Of a stretch of DNA of 64,000 nt, positions 48,918 through 57,523 are shown piece by piece. The position numbers and the translations under genes are program-made. This DNA is from BOG-908 sp965199235 (lineage in GTDB: Bacteria > Pseudomonadota > Alphaproteobacteria > Acetobacterales > Acetobacteraceae). Each line of letters begins with the position of its first letter. Positions within the stretch are counted from its first letter, which is position 1. The stretch spans positions 806,001 through 870,000 of the forward strand of contig CBDAQU010000002.1 in the NCBI GenBank assembly GCA_965199235.1, in the 5' to 3' direction. The notes under the pieces are model-generated. The model did not search any database. It saw nothing but the letters and a program-made list of their open reading frames with translations, and had not been told where the DNA came from.

Positions 48918-49169
48918 ATGGAAGCGCAGCAGTTGCTCGTTCGCTTGCCCGAGGAGCTGGCTCAAAGGTTGAAGCGCCGGGTGCCGACTCGCCAGCGCAG
49001 CGCGTTCATCCAGAAGCTGCTGGAGCAGGCGTTGCCGGCCGACGAGGGCGAGGAGGACCCGCTCTATCTGGCGGCGCTGGCGGTGGAACGCGACGCCCGC
49101 TTGTCGGCCGAGATGCAGGATTGGGATGCGGCCGCAGGAGACGGGCTGGACCCGGCCCCGCACGGTTGA
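48918..49169 (+). CDS. Ribbon-helix-helix antitoxin of MazF-type toxin
   Basis: An 83-residue protein from ATG 48918 with AAGGA upstream. The N-terminal 45 residues (LLVRLPEELAQRLKRRVPTR, SAFIQKLLEQAL) form a CopG/ribbon-helix-helix domain. The acidic tail (DEGEEDPLYLAALAVERD) would bind the toxin. Its TGA overlaps the toxin's TTG by four bases. Confidence 0.82.
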   Translation: MEAQQLLVRLPEELAQRLKRRVPTRQRSAFIQKLLEQALPADEGEEDPLYLAALAVERDARLSAEMQDWDAAAGDGLDPAPHG

Positions 49170-49513
49170 GCAGCCCCGCCGCGCCCGCCACCATCCGCCG
49201 CGGCGACGTATGGTGGGTCGATCTCGACCCCACCCGCGGCAGCGAAATACGCAAGAAACGCCCAGCCATTGTGTTGACCGCAAACGCTCTCAACCGCGCA
49301 AGGCGCACCGTGGTGGTCGTGCCACTATCGACCGGGCCGGAGCCTCGCCCACCTATCGTGCTGGCGACCCCTTCGGCGGGCGCGGGCAGCGTGGCGGTGT
49401 GCGACCAAGTGCGAGCGGTGGACAAGACACGCCTGACCGAGCGTGCGGGGGCGTTGAGTGCGGCGGATTTGCGGGTGGTCGAGGGTGGGGTGAGGACGGT
49501 GTTGGAATTGTAG
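49166..49513 (+). CDS. mazF: MazF/PemK-type endoribonuclease toxin
   Basis: A 115-residue MazF-fold toxin: IRRGDVWWVDLDPTRGSEIR, KKRPAIVLTANALN, VVVVPLSTGPEPRPP, VCDQVRAVDKTRLTERAGAL. Conserved Arg (RGSEIRKKRP) and Thr/Ser of the active site are present. Such enzymes cut mRNA at short sites. Start TTG 49166 overlaps the antitoxin stop. The module sits between an ABC ATPase and its permease. Confidence 0.88.
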   Translation: MSSPAAPATIRRGDVWWVDLDPTRGSEIRKKRPAIVLTANALNRARRTVVVVPLSTGPEPRPPIVLATPSAGAGSVAVCDQVRAVDKTRLTERAGALSAADLRVVEGGVRTVLEL

Positions 49514-49543
49514 TAAGCTAATCTAGTCTACTTTTTCGGCCGA

Positions 49544-50080
49544 TTACGACGGCTCGCTCCTGCTCCTCCTCAGACTTGTAGTAAGGTCGTCTTGGACCCG
49601 CAGGTATGGTCCAAGTTTTATGTGAAGAGTTTGAAGACCGTCAAAAATGAATTTCTGAGTGGACTCGTGCTTCTCCCAAAGGCATGCCATGTCATTTTGG
49701 CTGTAATAATTTGAATCATTGCGTAATCGGGCTTCACCACGCCTATATTGTAAGATGGATGTTAGTAAATTATCAAGATAGTCGAATGCATCTGCGTCAA
49801 ACAAAAAACGGGCTTCAATCAACATGTCCCGAAACTCAACTGTGGTTTGGTCGAAAAATACGCTATCGTTGGTGAAGTTGATTGCGGAAACGACCGCAAG
49901 ATGCGCGGCGTGATAAACTTTTAACCGATGCGGGTAAAGGTCAAGCCGTAGTTTCTGTCGCGCGGTAATTGCTTGGCGATTTGCAACACTCCACCCAGCA
50001 GCCGCGACAGCTACAGCGGCAAATGCGACCAACGTTCCGCTAAAAGCCTGAAACTCTAATATCCAACTCGGTACTGCCAT
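49544..50080 (-). CDS. Membrane-anchored hypothetical protein, AT-rich
   Basis: A 178-residue protein from ATG 50080. One N-terminal membrane helix (FSGTLVAFAAVAVAAAGWSV) followed by a helical cytoplasmic domain (KLRLDLYPHRLKVYHAAHLA ... FLFDADAFDYLDNLLTSILQ). Such small proteins with one helix and an all-alpha domain are frequent as accessory genes of unknown role. The clearly lower GC than the flanks suggests acquisition. It converges on the MazF gene. Confidence 0.6.
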   Translation of the reverse strand: MAVPSWILEFQAFSGTLVAFAAVAVAAAGWSVANRQAITARQKLRLDLYPHRLKVYHAAHLAVVSAINFTNDSVFFDQTTVEFRDMLIEARFLFDADAFDYLDNLLTSILQYRRGEARLRNDSNYYSQNDMACLWEKHESTQKFIFDGLQTLHIKLGPYLRVQDDLTTSLRRSRSEPS

Positions 50081-50269
50081 GGCACGCCCTCGGCAAACAC
50101 AATGTGCGATTACCGCATACTCGATTCCTTGTGCACGAACTGATCAACAGCGCGCCGTAGGATAGGGTGCGCTCTGGTAACCCATCGACTTCGATAGCTG
50201 CCCGCGGCGTTCGGCTTTCGTGTCGCGTGGGATGGTGGAGCGCCAGAAGCGTGCCCCACACCACGACCG

Positions 50270-52021
50270 TTACAGCCTTAAACGCTTCGAAGAATACGCG
50301 TACATCGGCCGCCACACCACGCGGTTGAACGTCAGAACGAACCCCGCCATAACCACCATGCCGAGCAGAACGCGCGCCGTGTCTCCTTTAGTGGTGGCTT
50401 CCTGGATGTAGGCGCCGAGCCCGTGCGCGTGCAGTGTGGTGGCGCCCCAGCTCGCCACCTCGGCCAGCAGGGAGGCGTTCCACGATCCGCCGGATGCGGT
50501 GATCGCGCCCGTCACGAAATACGGGAAGATGCCGGGCAGGATCACCCGCCGCCACCATAGCAACCCGCCGACGCGAAAATTCTTCGCCGCCTCCTGCAAG
50601 TCGCCGGGGAACGCGGCCGCGCCGGCGATGACGTTGAAGGCGATGTACCACTGCGCGCCGAGCACGATCAGCGGCGTCAGCCAAATGTCCGGGTTCAGCC
50701 TGTGGGCCACGATGACGACCACGAAGATCGGATAGAACAGGTTCGCCGGAAACGCCGCCAGGAACTGCGCGGCCCCGCCCGCCAGGCGCGCCCAGCGCGG
50801 GTTCAGCCCGATGATCACGCCGAGCGGCACCCAGACCAGGGTTGCCAGTACCATCAGCACGATCACCCGGACCATGGTGAACACGCCCATCAGCAGCGCG
50901 GTGCCGACGTCGTTCAGCCCCAGATGGCCGGCCAGGCAGAACGCGACGATCCTGGTCACGGCCCACAGCACCACCACCAGCAGCGCGCCGACCAGGGCCA
51001 GGTCGGTGAGGCGGGAGGCCTGCCGGTTCCGCGCGCGGCGCGGGCCGCCACCCGCCAGGCGCAGCCCGCTGACGGCGAAGAACAGGGTGCCCAGGCTGTC
51101 GCCCAGAAAGCGCAGGAACCGGGTGCGGCGCAGCAGGGCAAGCATCCAGGGGTCGCGGCCCTGGTCGACCTGTGTCGTCTCGAACCGGAATTTGCCGCTC
51201 CACGCGACCAGCGGGCGGAACAGCAGCTGGTCGTAGCCAAGGATCACCACCAGCATCGCGATGATGGCGTAGAACACCGCCCGTATGTCGCGCGCGCCGA
51301 GGGCGACCGCGATGTAGCTGCCGATGCCGGGCAACTGGAACGAGGTGTTGCCGACCGTGACGGCTTCGGAGGCGACCAGCATGAACCAGCCGCCCGACAT
51401 CGACATCATCATGTTCCACACCAGTCCGGGCGTGGCGAACGGCACCTCCAGCCGCCAGAAATGCTGCCAGGGTGAAAGGCGGAAGCCGCGGCTCGCCTCG
51501 TTCAGGTCGGAGGGGATGGTGCGCAGCGACTGGTACATGCTGAACGCCATGTTCCAGGCCTGGGACGTGAAGATCACGAAGATCACCGCCAGTTCGGCGC
51601 CGATCACCTGGCCGGGAAAGAGGCCCAGGAAGAAGGTGACGGTGAAGGTGAGAAAGCCGAAGATCGGCAGGCTCTGCAGGATGTCCAGGATTGGCACCAG
51701 CACCATGCCCGCACGCCGGCTCTTGGCGGCGAAGGTCGCGTAGGTGAAGGTGAACAGCAGCGAGCAGGCCAGGGCCGCGAACATGCGCATCACCGTGCGC
51801 AGCGCGTAGCCGGGCAGGTACGCCGGATCGAGCTGGATGACACCCGACGTCGCCAGGGCCTGCGGCACCTCCAGCGGCGCGAAGGTGTGCCGCGCCGCGT
51901 GCGCGACCGCGATCAGCCCCGCCGCGATGAACAGCAGGGCGGCCACGTCGAAGCCGTTGGGCAGCCTGCGGACGCTGGCGGTGTTGGGGTCGCGCGCAGC
52001 CGACAGGGCGGTGTCCGACAT
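50270..52021 (-). CDS. ABC transporter fused permease (nitrate/sulfonate/taurine class)
   Basis: A 583-residue membrane protein with two tandem binding-protein-dependent permease domains. Each carries the EAA-type loop: PSDLNEASRGFRLSPWQHFW near residues 178-197 and PGDLQEAAKNFRVGGLLWWR near 475-494. About 12 membrane segments in total. A fused permease with a separate ATPase carrying the AAA-associated domain is a known arrangement. Start ATG 52021. The ATPase gene is 1.46 kb downstream, behind inserted genes. Substrate unknown; anions or sulfonates are typical for the class. Confidence 0.9.
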   Translation of the reverse strand: MSDTALSAARDPNTASVRRLPNGFDVAALLFIAAGLIAVAHAARHTFAPLEVPQALATSGVIQLDPAYLPGYALRTVMRMFAALACSLLFTFTYATFAAKSRRAGMVLVPILDILQSLPIFGFLTFTVTFFLGLFPGQVIGAELAVIFVIFTSQAWNMAFSMYQSLRTIPSDLNEASRGFRLSPWQHFWRLEVPFATPGLVWNMMMSMSGGWFMLVASEAVTVGNTSFQLPGIGSYIAVALGARDIRAVFYAIIAMLVVILGYDQLLFRPLVAWSGKFRFETTQVDQGRDPWMLALLRRTRFLRFLGDSLGTLFFAVSGLRLAGGGPRRARNRQASRLTDLALVGALLVVVLWAVTRIVAFCLAGHLGLNDVGTALLMGVFTMVRVIVLMVLATLVWVPLGVIIGLNPRWARLAGGAAQFLAAFPANLFYPIFVVVIVAHRLNPDIWLTPLIVLGAQWYIAFNVIAGAAAFPGDLQEAAKNFRVGGLLWWRRVILPGIFPYFVTGAITASGGSWNASLLAEVASWGATTLHAHGLGAYIQEATTKGDTARVLLGMVVMAGFVLTFNRVVWRPMYAYSSKRLRL

Positions 52022-52153
52022 TGTTCGACCCGCTCCCTCTGCCTGCCGGTTTGGCGGCTCTCAAGACACGGCCTCTCCCCGCAATGCAAGGGGCCGGGTT
52101 GACTGGCGGCACTCCCGCGTCGAGCGTGCCGCGAAGACCGAGGACGCAGACAG

Positions 52154-53023
52154 ATGCCCGAGAACCTGGCCGGCAAGACCCTGTTCATCAGCGGCGGCTC
52201 GCGCGGCATCGGCCTGGCGATCGCGCGGCGGGCGGCGCGCGACGGGGCGCGGGTGGCGCTGGCGGCGAAAACCAGCGAGCCGAACCCCAGATTGCCCGGC
52301 ACAGTCCACAGCGCGGCCGAGGAGATCCGCGCCGTTGGCGGGCAGGCGTTGCCCATCGTCTGCGACATACGCGTCGAGGACCAGGTCAATGCCGCGATCG
52401 AGGCCACCGTGCAGGCGTTCGGCGGCATCGACATCCTGGTCAACAACGCCAGCGCGATCTCGATGACCGGCACGCTGGCCACCGACATGAAGCGCTACGA
52501 CCTGATGCAGGGCATCAACACCCGCGGCACGTTCATGGTGAGCCGCGCCGCCATCCCGCATCTGCTGCGGGCGGAGAACCCGCACATCCTGACCCTCTCG
52601 CCGCCGCTGGACATGGACCCAAAATGGTTCGGCCCGCACGTCGCCTACACGGTGGCGAAGTTCGGCATGAGCCTGTGCACGCTCGGCATGGCGGCCGAGT
52701 TCGCCGGCCGGATCGGCGTGAACTCGCTCTGGCCGCTGACCGCGATCGACACCGCCGCCGTGCGCAACGTCCTGGGCGGCGAGTCAGTCGCGGCCAAATG
52801 CCGCAAGCCGGAAATCATGGCCGACGCCGCGCACGCCATACTGTGCAGGGACGCAAAGAGCTGCTCGGGCAACTTCTTCATCGACGAGGAAGTGGTGTTG
52901 GCGGAGGGGGCCGACCTCGGCCAGTACGCCTACGACGCGCAGGGGCCGCTGGTGGCCGACTTCTTCGTGCCGGACGCGGTGTTCGCGCGCAGCAAGACGC
53001 AGGTGGTGCGCGCGCTGGGCTAG
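52154..53023 (+). CDS. SDR oxidoreductase, HSDL2-like
   Basis: A 289-residue short-chain dehydrogenase with SGGSRGIG (residues 13-20), NNASAI, and the catalytic AYTVAKFGMS (Tyr-x-x-x-Lys). The segments TVHSAAEEIRAVGGQALPIV and CRKPEIMADAAHAILCRDAK and the long C-terminal tail resemble the hydroxysteroid-dehydrogenase-like protein 2 group. Substrate unknown, perhaps fatty acyl or steroid-like compounds. Divergent from the ABC permease with a 132-bp gap. Confidence 0.85.
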   Translation: MPENLAGKTLFISGGSRGIGLAIARRAARDGARVALAAKTSEPNPRLPGTVHSAAEEIRAVGGQALPIVCDIRVEDQVNAAIEATVQAFGGIDILVNNASAISMTGTLATDMKRYDLMQGINTRGTFMVSRAAIPHLLRAENPHILTLSPPLDMDPKWFGPHVAYTVAKFGMSLCTLGMAAEFAGRIGVNSLWPLTAIDTAAVRNVLGGESVAAKCRKPEIMADAAHAILCRDAKSCSGNFFIDEEVVLAEGADLGQYAYDAQGPLVADFFVPDAVFARSKTQVVRALG

Positions 53024-53067
53024 GGGGAGACCCTGGAAGGCGCGGCGCCGTTTCCCAGCTTAGGGAC

Positions 53068-54057
53068 ATGAACGCCCGCTTCGCCGCCTTCGCCGCCTGC
53101 CTCGTGGCACTCAGCCTGCGCGCCGGCGCGCAGGATGCCGGTTATGCCGGGCAGCAGCAGACGCTTGCCGAACCGCAGCTCGAGCAGCTGGTGGCGCCCG
53201 TGGCACTGTACCCCGATCCGTTGCTGACCGACGTCCTGGCCGCCTCCACCTATCCCGCCCAGGTGGTCGAGGCGGAGCGGTTCGCGTCCGACCCCGCCAG
53301 TGCCAGCCTGCCCGGCGCCGCCCTGATCGATGCCGCGGCCGGCCATGATTGGGATCCCAGCGTGAAGGCGCTGCTCGCCTTTCCGCAGGTGCTGCAGATG
53401 ATGGACCGCCAGCTGGAGTGGACCGAGCATCTCGGGCAGGCGTTCATCGCCCAGCAGGCGGACGTGCTGAACGCCGTGCAACTTCTCCGACAGCAGGCCG
53501 AGCTGGCCGGAACGCTGCAGAACGGCCCCAACGAAAGCGTCGTCGACGAGGGCGGCAACATCCTGGTCAGCCCACCCTCCCCCCAGGAGATCTACCTGCC
53601 CAGCGTAGACGCCGGCTGCGCCTACGACCTGGCGGCTGGCTGCAGCGGCAGCGCCGTGCAGTGGAGCGACGGCATCATCCTGCCGTTCGGCTACGTGCAA
53701 TGGGGCCTGCTGGATTGGCGGCGCCGGCAGATCCACCTCGCCCATCGCGACGGTGACGAGCGTTTCAAAGGTGGCCAAGCGGCAACTCGCGTTGCTGCGG
53801 GCGAGTTCTGGCGCCCTCCGCCGCGCATGCGTGCCGTGGGGCGAGCCCTGCAGGCAGGCGGCTTCAATGACGCGCCGCCGGCGAGCGTACCGTTTGCAGC
53901 CAGGGGTTTCGCCGGTGCGAGGCTCGCCCCCCGCGCGGCGCTGCCGATGAGAGCCGCCTTGCCCGCCTTCCGCGCCCCGCTGGCACGCGCGCCCGCACCC
54001 ATAGCAGCGCCGCACCCGGCCGTGGCACATGTCGGTGGCGGGTTGGCGCGGCACTGA
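53068..54057 (+). CDS. DUF3300 secreted protein
   Basis: A 329-residue protein from ATG 53068 (AGGG upstream). A signal peptide (RFAAFAACLVALSLRAGA) precedes the DUF3300 domain: QLEQLVAPVALYPDPLLTDV, LAASTYPAQVVEAERF, WDPSVKALLAFPQVLQMM and WTEHLGQAFIAQQADVLNAV. The last 120 residues are Ala/Pro/Arg-rich and disordered. Function unknown; family members are periplasmic or outer-membrane proteins. Confidence 0.85.
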   Translation: MNARFAAFAACLVALSLRAGAQDAGYAGQQQTLAEPQLEQLVAPVALYPDPLLTDVLAASTYPAQVVEAERFASDPASASLPGAALIDAAAGHDWDPSVKALLAFPQVLQMMDRQLEWTEHLGQAFIAQQADVLNAVQLLRQQAELAGTLQNGPNESVVDEGGNILVSPPSPQEIYLPSVDAGCAYDLAAGCSGSAVQWSDGIILPFGYVQWGLLDWRRRQIHLAHRDGDERFKGGQAATRVAAGEFWRPPPRMRAVGRALQAGGFNDAPPASVPFAARGFAGARLAPRAALPMRAALPAFRAPLARAPAPIAAPHPAVAHVGGGLARH

Positions 54058-54116
54058 CGGTCGCCGGCCTGGCGCGTGCAGGCTTGGGCAAAATACGCGC
54101 TCGCGTTAGAGCAATG

Positions 54117-54223
54117 TCATGCAGACTGGACTAGTCGGAGTGACGAAAATTGCTCGCCAAGACAAGGCATAGACCGGTTTGAGGTCCACCTACTCGCGGA
54201 CGCTCTGCTTGAAACCGGTCTAG
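54117..54223 (+). repeat. Dispersed repeat, copy B
   Basis: Matches copy A at 46412: GCAGACTGGACTAGTCGGAG, then the perfect inverted repeat TAGACCGGTTT (54170-54180) / AAACCGGTCTA (54212-54222). It ends eight bases before the start of the Smr gene, much as copy A ends just before vapC. Confidence 0.75.
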
Positions 54224-54231
54224 TATTCGGC

Positions 54232-54759
54232 ATGACGCCGCGCGACCGAAAGCTGACCGAGAGCGAGCGCGCCGCCTGGGCCGACTACGTGCGACACGTG
54301 CGCCTGCTGGCTGGACGCCCGGCGCCTCAGGCCGCCTCGCCGCCTGCCGCCGTGCCTGTGCCTGTCATCCAGCACGCGACCGTGAAGCCTGCGGCCAAGC
54401 GTAGCCCCGTTGCCGACCTCGTCACCGGCTTGCCTCCAGCCGGCCTGGACCGTGCGAGCTGGGGTCGGTTCAGCGGCGGCAAGCTTGCGCCCGCCCGCAC
54501 GCTGGACCTGCACGGCAAGACGGCGCAGGCGGCGTTTCATGCGCTGGAGCGCTTCCTGCACACGGCGCATGCGGACCATCTGCGCTGCGTGGAGGTGATC
54601 ACCGGCCGCGGCTCCGGTGAGCAGGGCGGCGTGATCCGGCGGGAGCTGCCGCATTGGCTGAACCTGCCCAGCCTGCGCCCCCTGGTGCTGGCCGCGTCCC
54701 ACCCGCATGCGCGCAACGAGGGGAGCACGCGGCTGCTGCTGCGCCGGGTGCGTCCGTAG
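54232..54759 (+). CDS. Smr/MutS-family domain protein
   Basis: A 175-residue protein from ATG 54232. After a Pro/Ala-rich linker comes an Smr domain with LDLHGKTAQAAFHALERF (LDLHG at 91-95) and TGRGSGEQGG (from 124), the nuclease-type motifs of the family. Smr domains cut or bind nucleic acids. A reading frame upstream through repeat copy B is open, but that translation is only the repeat. Confidence 0.88.
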   Translation: MTPRDRKLTESERAAWADYVRHVRLLAGRPAPQAASPPAAVPVPVIQHATVKPAAKRSPVADLVTGLPPAGLDRASWGRFSGGKLAPARTLDLHGKTAQAAFHALERFLHTAHADHLRCVEVITGRGSGEQGGVIRRELPHWLNLPSLRPLVLAASHPHARNEGSTRLLLRRVRP

Positions 54760-54870
54760 CGCAGGCGATCCGCAGCCGGGCAGGACGTCGTTACGCAGGC
54801 TGCAAAGTTTGGAACTCGGCTCGCGCCCCCGCGTGTTGGCAGCGCCCGCACCAACAGCAAGAGAACGAAG

Positions 54871-56043
54871 ATGAAGGCACTCGTCTGGCACGGCAGGAAC
54901 GACATTCGCTGCGACAGCGTGGCCGACCCCACGATCGAGGATACGCGAGACGTGATCGTGAAGGTCACCGCCTGCGCCATCTGCGGCTCGGACCTTCATC
55001 TGTTCGACGGGCAGATGCCGACGATGGAAAAGGGCGACGTGCTCGGCCACGAATTCATGGGCGAGGTGGTCGAGGTGGGATCGCCGAACCACAGGCTGAA
55101 GAAAGGCCAGCGCGTGGTGGTGCCGTTCAACATAAATTGCGGCGAGTGCCGAATGTGCAGGATGGGCAACTGGTCCTGCTGCCTGACCTCCAACCGCAAC
55201 GGGAAGATGGCGGCCGAGATGTTCGGCTATCCCACCGCCGGCCTGTTCGGCTATGCGCACATCACCGGCGGCTACTGGGGGGGACAAGCGGAATACGTGC
55301 GCGTGCCGATGGCCGACGTGGCCCCGATGGTAGTGCCGGACGGCGTGGGCGACGAGCACGTGCTGTTCCTGACCGACATCCTGCCGACCGGCTGGCAGGC
55401 GGCCGAGCATTGCGAGATCAAGGGCGGCGAGACCGTCGCCATCTGGGGTGCGGGTCCTGTGGGCCTGTTCGCCATAAAATCGGCGCAGATCATGGGCGCC
55501 GAAAAGATCATCGTCGTCGAGACGGTGCCCGAGCGTATCGCGTTGGCCCGCCAGGCGGGTGCGACCCACGTGATCGACCTCAAGCACGAGGAGGTCATCG
55601 ACCGCATCAAGGAGATCACGGACGGCGAAGGGCCTGACGCAGTGATCGACTGCGTGGGCATGGAAGCGACCGCCGGTCACGGCATGTTCGGCGTGGTCAG
55701 CGCCATCCAGGAAGCAGTCACCGCGAACCAGCGCCCCTACGCGCTGGAGCAGGCGATCCAGGCGGTGCGGTCCTGCGGCATCGTCTCGATACCTGGCGTC
55801 TATGCCGGGCCGATCCCGATCAACATGGGCGCCGTGGTTCAGAAAGGCCTGACGTTCAAGACGGGGCAGACCCACGTGAAGCGATACCTGGAGCCGCTGG
55901 CCGAGCTGATCCAGGACGGCAAGATCGATCCCACCTTCCTGATCACCCATCGCAGCAAAGACCTTGCCGACGGGCCGGAACTCTACAAGACCTTTCGCGA
56001 CAAGAAGGACGGCTGCGTGAAAGTTGTCTTCAACCTGAACTGA
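54871..56043 (+). CDS. Zinc-dependent alcohol/formaldehyde dehydrogenase-like protein
   Basis: A 390-residue medium-chain dehydrogenase. Catalytic zinc ligands are Cys38 (CAICGSDLH) and His60-Glu61 (GHEFMGEVV). The structural zinc Cys cluster is NCGECRMCRMGNWSCC (Cys90, 93, 96, 104). The dinucleotide site is WGAGPVGLFA. The residues around HITGGYWGGQAEYVRVPMAD and the length fit the glutathione-independent formaldehyde dehydrogenase-like subgroup. GAGAACGAAG precedes ATG 54871. Actual substrate unproven. Confidence 0.9.
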   Translation: MKALVWHGRNDIRCDSVADPTIEDTRDVIVKVTACAICGSDLHLFDGQMPTMEKGDVLGHEFMGEVVEVGSPNHRLKKGQRVVVPFNINCGECRMCRMGNWSCCLTSNRNGKMAAEMFGYPTAGLFGYAHITGGYWGGQAEYVRVPMADVAPMVVPDGVGDEHVLFLTDILPTGWQAAEHCEIKGGETVAIWGAGPVGLFAIKSAQIMGAEKIIVVETVPERIALARQAGATHVIDLKHEEVIDRIKEITDGEGPDAVIDCVGMEATAGHGMFGVVSAIQEAVTANQRPYALEQAIQAVRSCGIVSIPGVYAGPIPINMGAVVQKGLTFKTGQTHVKRYLEPLAELIQDGKIDPTFLITHRSKDLADGPELYKTFRDKKDGCVKVVFNLN

Positions 56044-56048
56044 TTGTA

Positions 56049-56086
56049 GCCCTGTCCGGTGCAGGACAGATTCTGCACCGGAGGGC
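56049..56086 (+). other. Hairpin between ADH and DUF2142 genes
   Basis: GCCCT and CCGGTGCA pair with TGCACCGG and AGGGC (13 bp with a two-base bulge, 10-base loop). There is no U-run. It starts six bases after the dehydrogenase stop and ends 14 bases before ATG 56101, so it may attenuate, stabilise the upstream mRNA end, or shield the next ribosome binding site. Confidence 0.5.
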
Positions 56087-56100
56087 GACCTTGCCCGGGG

Positions 56101-57489
56101 ATGACCGAGGAGAGGCAGTTGGTCACCGAGCGCTCGGTGCTGACGGTGGTCCTGCTGGCAGCCCTTGCTGCCGGGTTGGCACTCTGCCGGACCGTTCCGC
56201 CGTTCGGCGGCATCGACGAGCCTTGGCACTGGTTCAGGTCGTTGCAGGTCGCGCGAGGGGTCGTGTTTGCTCCTCGGCTTGGCCCGAACGACTGGGGCGG
56301 CTCGATTGATGCCCACGACGTGACGTTCGCCTACTGGTTCGCGGAACGCTTCAGCAAACCCCCGCCAATAAAGGCACGCGACGCACAGGCACTGTCGGCA
56401 TCGCTGAACGCCCGGCCAGCCGAGACCGTAAGCATCGGTTTCCCATCCACCGCCTCCTTCGAACCGACCGCCTACCTGCCCGCCGCCATACCGCTGTTTG
56501 CTGCCAGGCACCTCCACCTGCAGCCGCTCACCCAGGTCGCCCTGGGCAGGGTCGGGCAGCTCTGCGCCTACATCCTGCTGATTGCCGCAACGCTGTGGGT
56601 GTTGCCGGCCGGACGGCTCGTAGCGGCGGCTGTGCTGACGATGCCGACGCTGATGCACCTGGCGAGCTGCTTCAGCAGCGATCCGGTCAACATCGGTCTC
56701 GTTTCGTTGTTCGTTGCGTGCTGCCTGCGGCTGCACTCGGACCGGGCCGCGACGCTTCGGAGGTGGCGTGCGCCTGCGTTGTTCAGTCTAACCGTCTTGA
56801 TCGGCACCCTGAAGATCACCTACGTGCCGCTCGGCCTGATGCTGTTCCTGTGCCCGCAAGGGTGCTTTTCAGGCCGCCGCCGTCGTTTGGCGTTCGTCTG
56901 TTCGGCGGTCTTCATCTGCTGGGCGGTGGCGCTGTCCTGGGCCGCCCATTACGACTTCGTTCCGGGAGCCTACTGGCATCAGGGCGGCGACCCGAAGGCG
57001 GCGCTGCGATTTGTCGTCGGGCACCCTTGGCTGACGCTGAACGGCGTCTATCGGCTGGTCTACTGGGCCGGCTGGTACTTGTGGACCGACATGGACGTCC
57101 GCTTCGGCGGCCATGCGGCGCCGTTCAACTTCTTCGCCCCATCGCCGCTGGCCGCGCTGGAGGCCGCGGGGCTGCTGACCCTCGCTTTGCTGTCGGGCGT
57201 CAGAAACAGGCAGCCTCGCATCGTGATCGCCTGCTGGGCGGGCGCCTTCGTCGTTACGGCATCGGTGGTGGCGGCGTTCAGGCTGGGCTATGGACCGCCT
57301 GACGATTCCACCATCTTCGGCATGCAGGGCCGTTACTTCGCATTGGCCGTGCTGCTTGGGCTGCTTGGGCTGGTTCACGCCGTGCCGCCGGTCCGTGCGC
57401 CACGGCTTGCCGCGTTTGCGTTCGTCTTCTGCACGCATGCGACCGTTCTGGCCTACGGGCTCGGCCAATATTCGATGCTTTGGCGATAG
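56101..57489 (+). CDS. DUF2142 family membrane protein
   Basis: A 462-residue protein from ATG 56101, about 10-12 membrane helices. The first loop (RTVPPFGGIDEPWHWFRSLQ) has the acidic motif typical of GT-C-type glycosyltransferase-like membrane proteins, and PTAYLPAAIPLFAARHLHL and SFEPTAY match DUF2142. Members are predicted to act in surface polysaccharide or protein glycosylation using lipid-linked sugars. No partner genes are nearby. Confidence 0.8.
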   Translation: MTEERQLVTERSVLTVVLLAALAAGLALCRTVPPFGGIDEPWHWFRSLQVARGVVFAPRLGPNDWGGSIDAHDVTFAYWFAERFSKPPPIKARDAQALSASLNARPAETVSIGFPSTASFEPTAYLPAAIPLFAARHLHLQPLTQVALGRVGQLCAYILLIAATLWVLPAGRLVAAAVLTMPTLMHLASCFSSDPVNIGLVSLFVACCLRLHSDRAATLRRWRAPALFSLTVLIGTLKITYVPLGLMLFLCPQGCFSGRRRRLAFVCSAVFICWAVALSWAAHYDFVPGAYWHQGGDPKAALRFVVGHPWLTLNGVYRLVYWAGWYLWTDMDVRFGGHAAPFNFFAPSPLAALEAAGLLTLALLSGVRNRQPRIVIACWAGAFVVTASVVAAFRLGYGPPDDSTIFGMQGRYFALAVLLGLLGLVHAVPPVRAPRLAAFAFVFCTHATVLAYGLGQYSMLWR

Positions 57490-57523
57490 TCAGGCCGCTT
57501 CTGGTTCCGGTGAGTTTACCGCG

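Noticed and set aside
54220..56736. 838-codon antisense frame across the Smr, ADH and DUF2142 genes
   Set aside because: It overlaps three well-supported plus-strand genes and has no recognisable domain.
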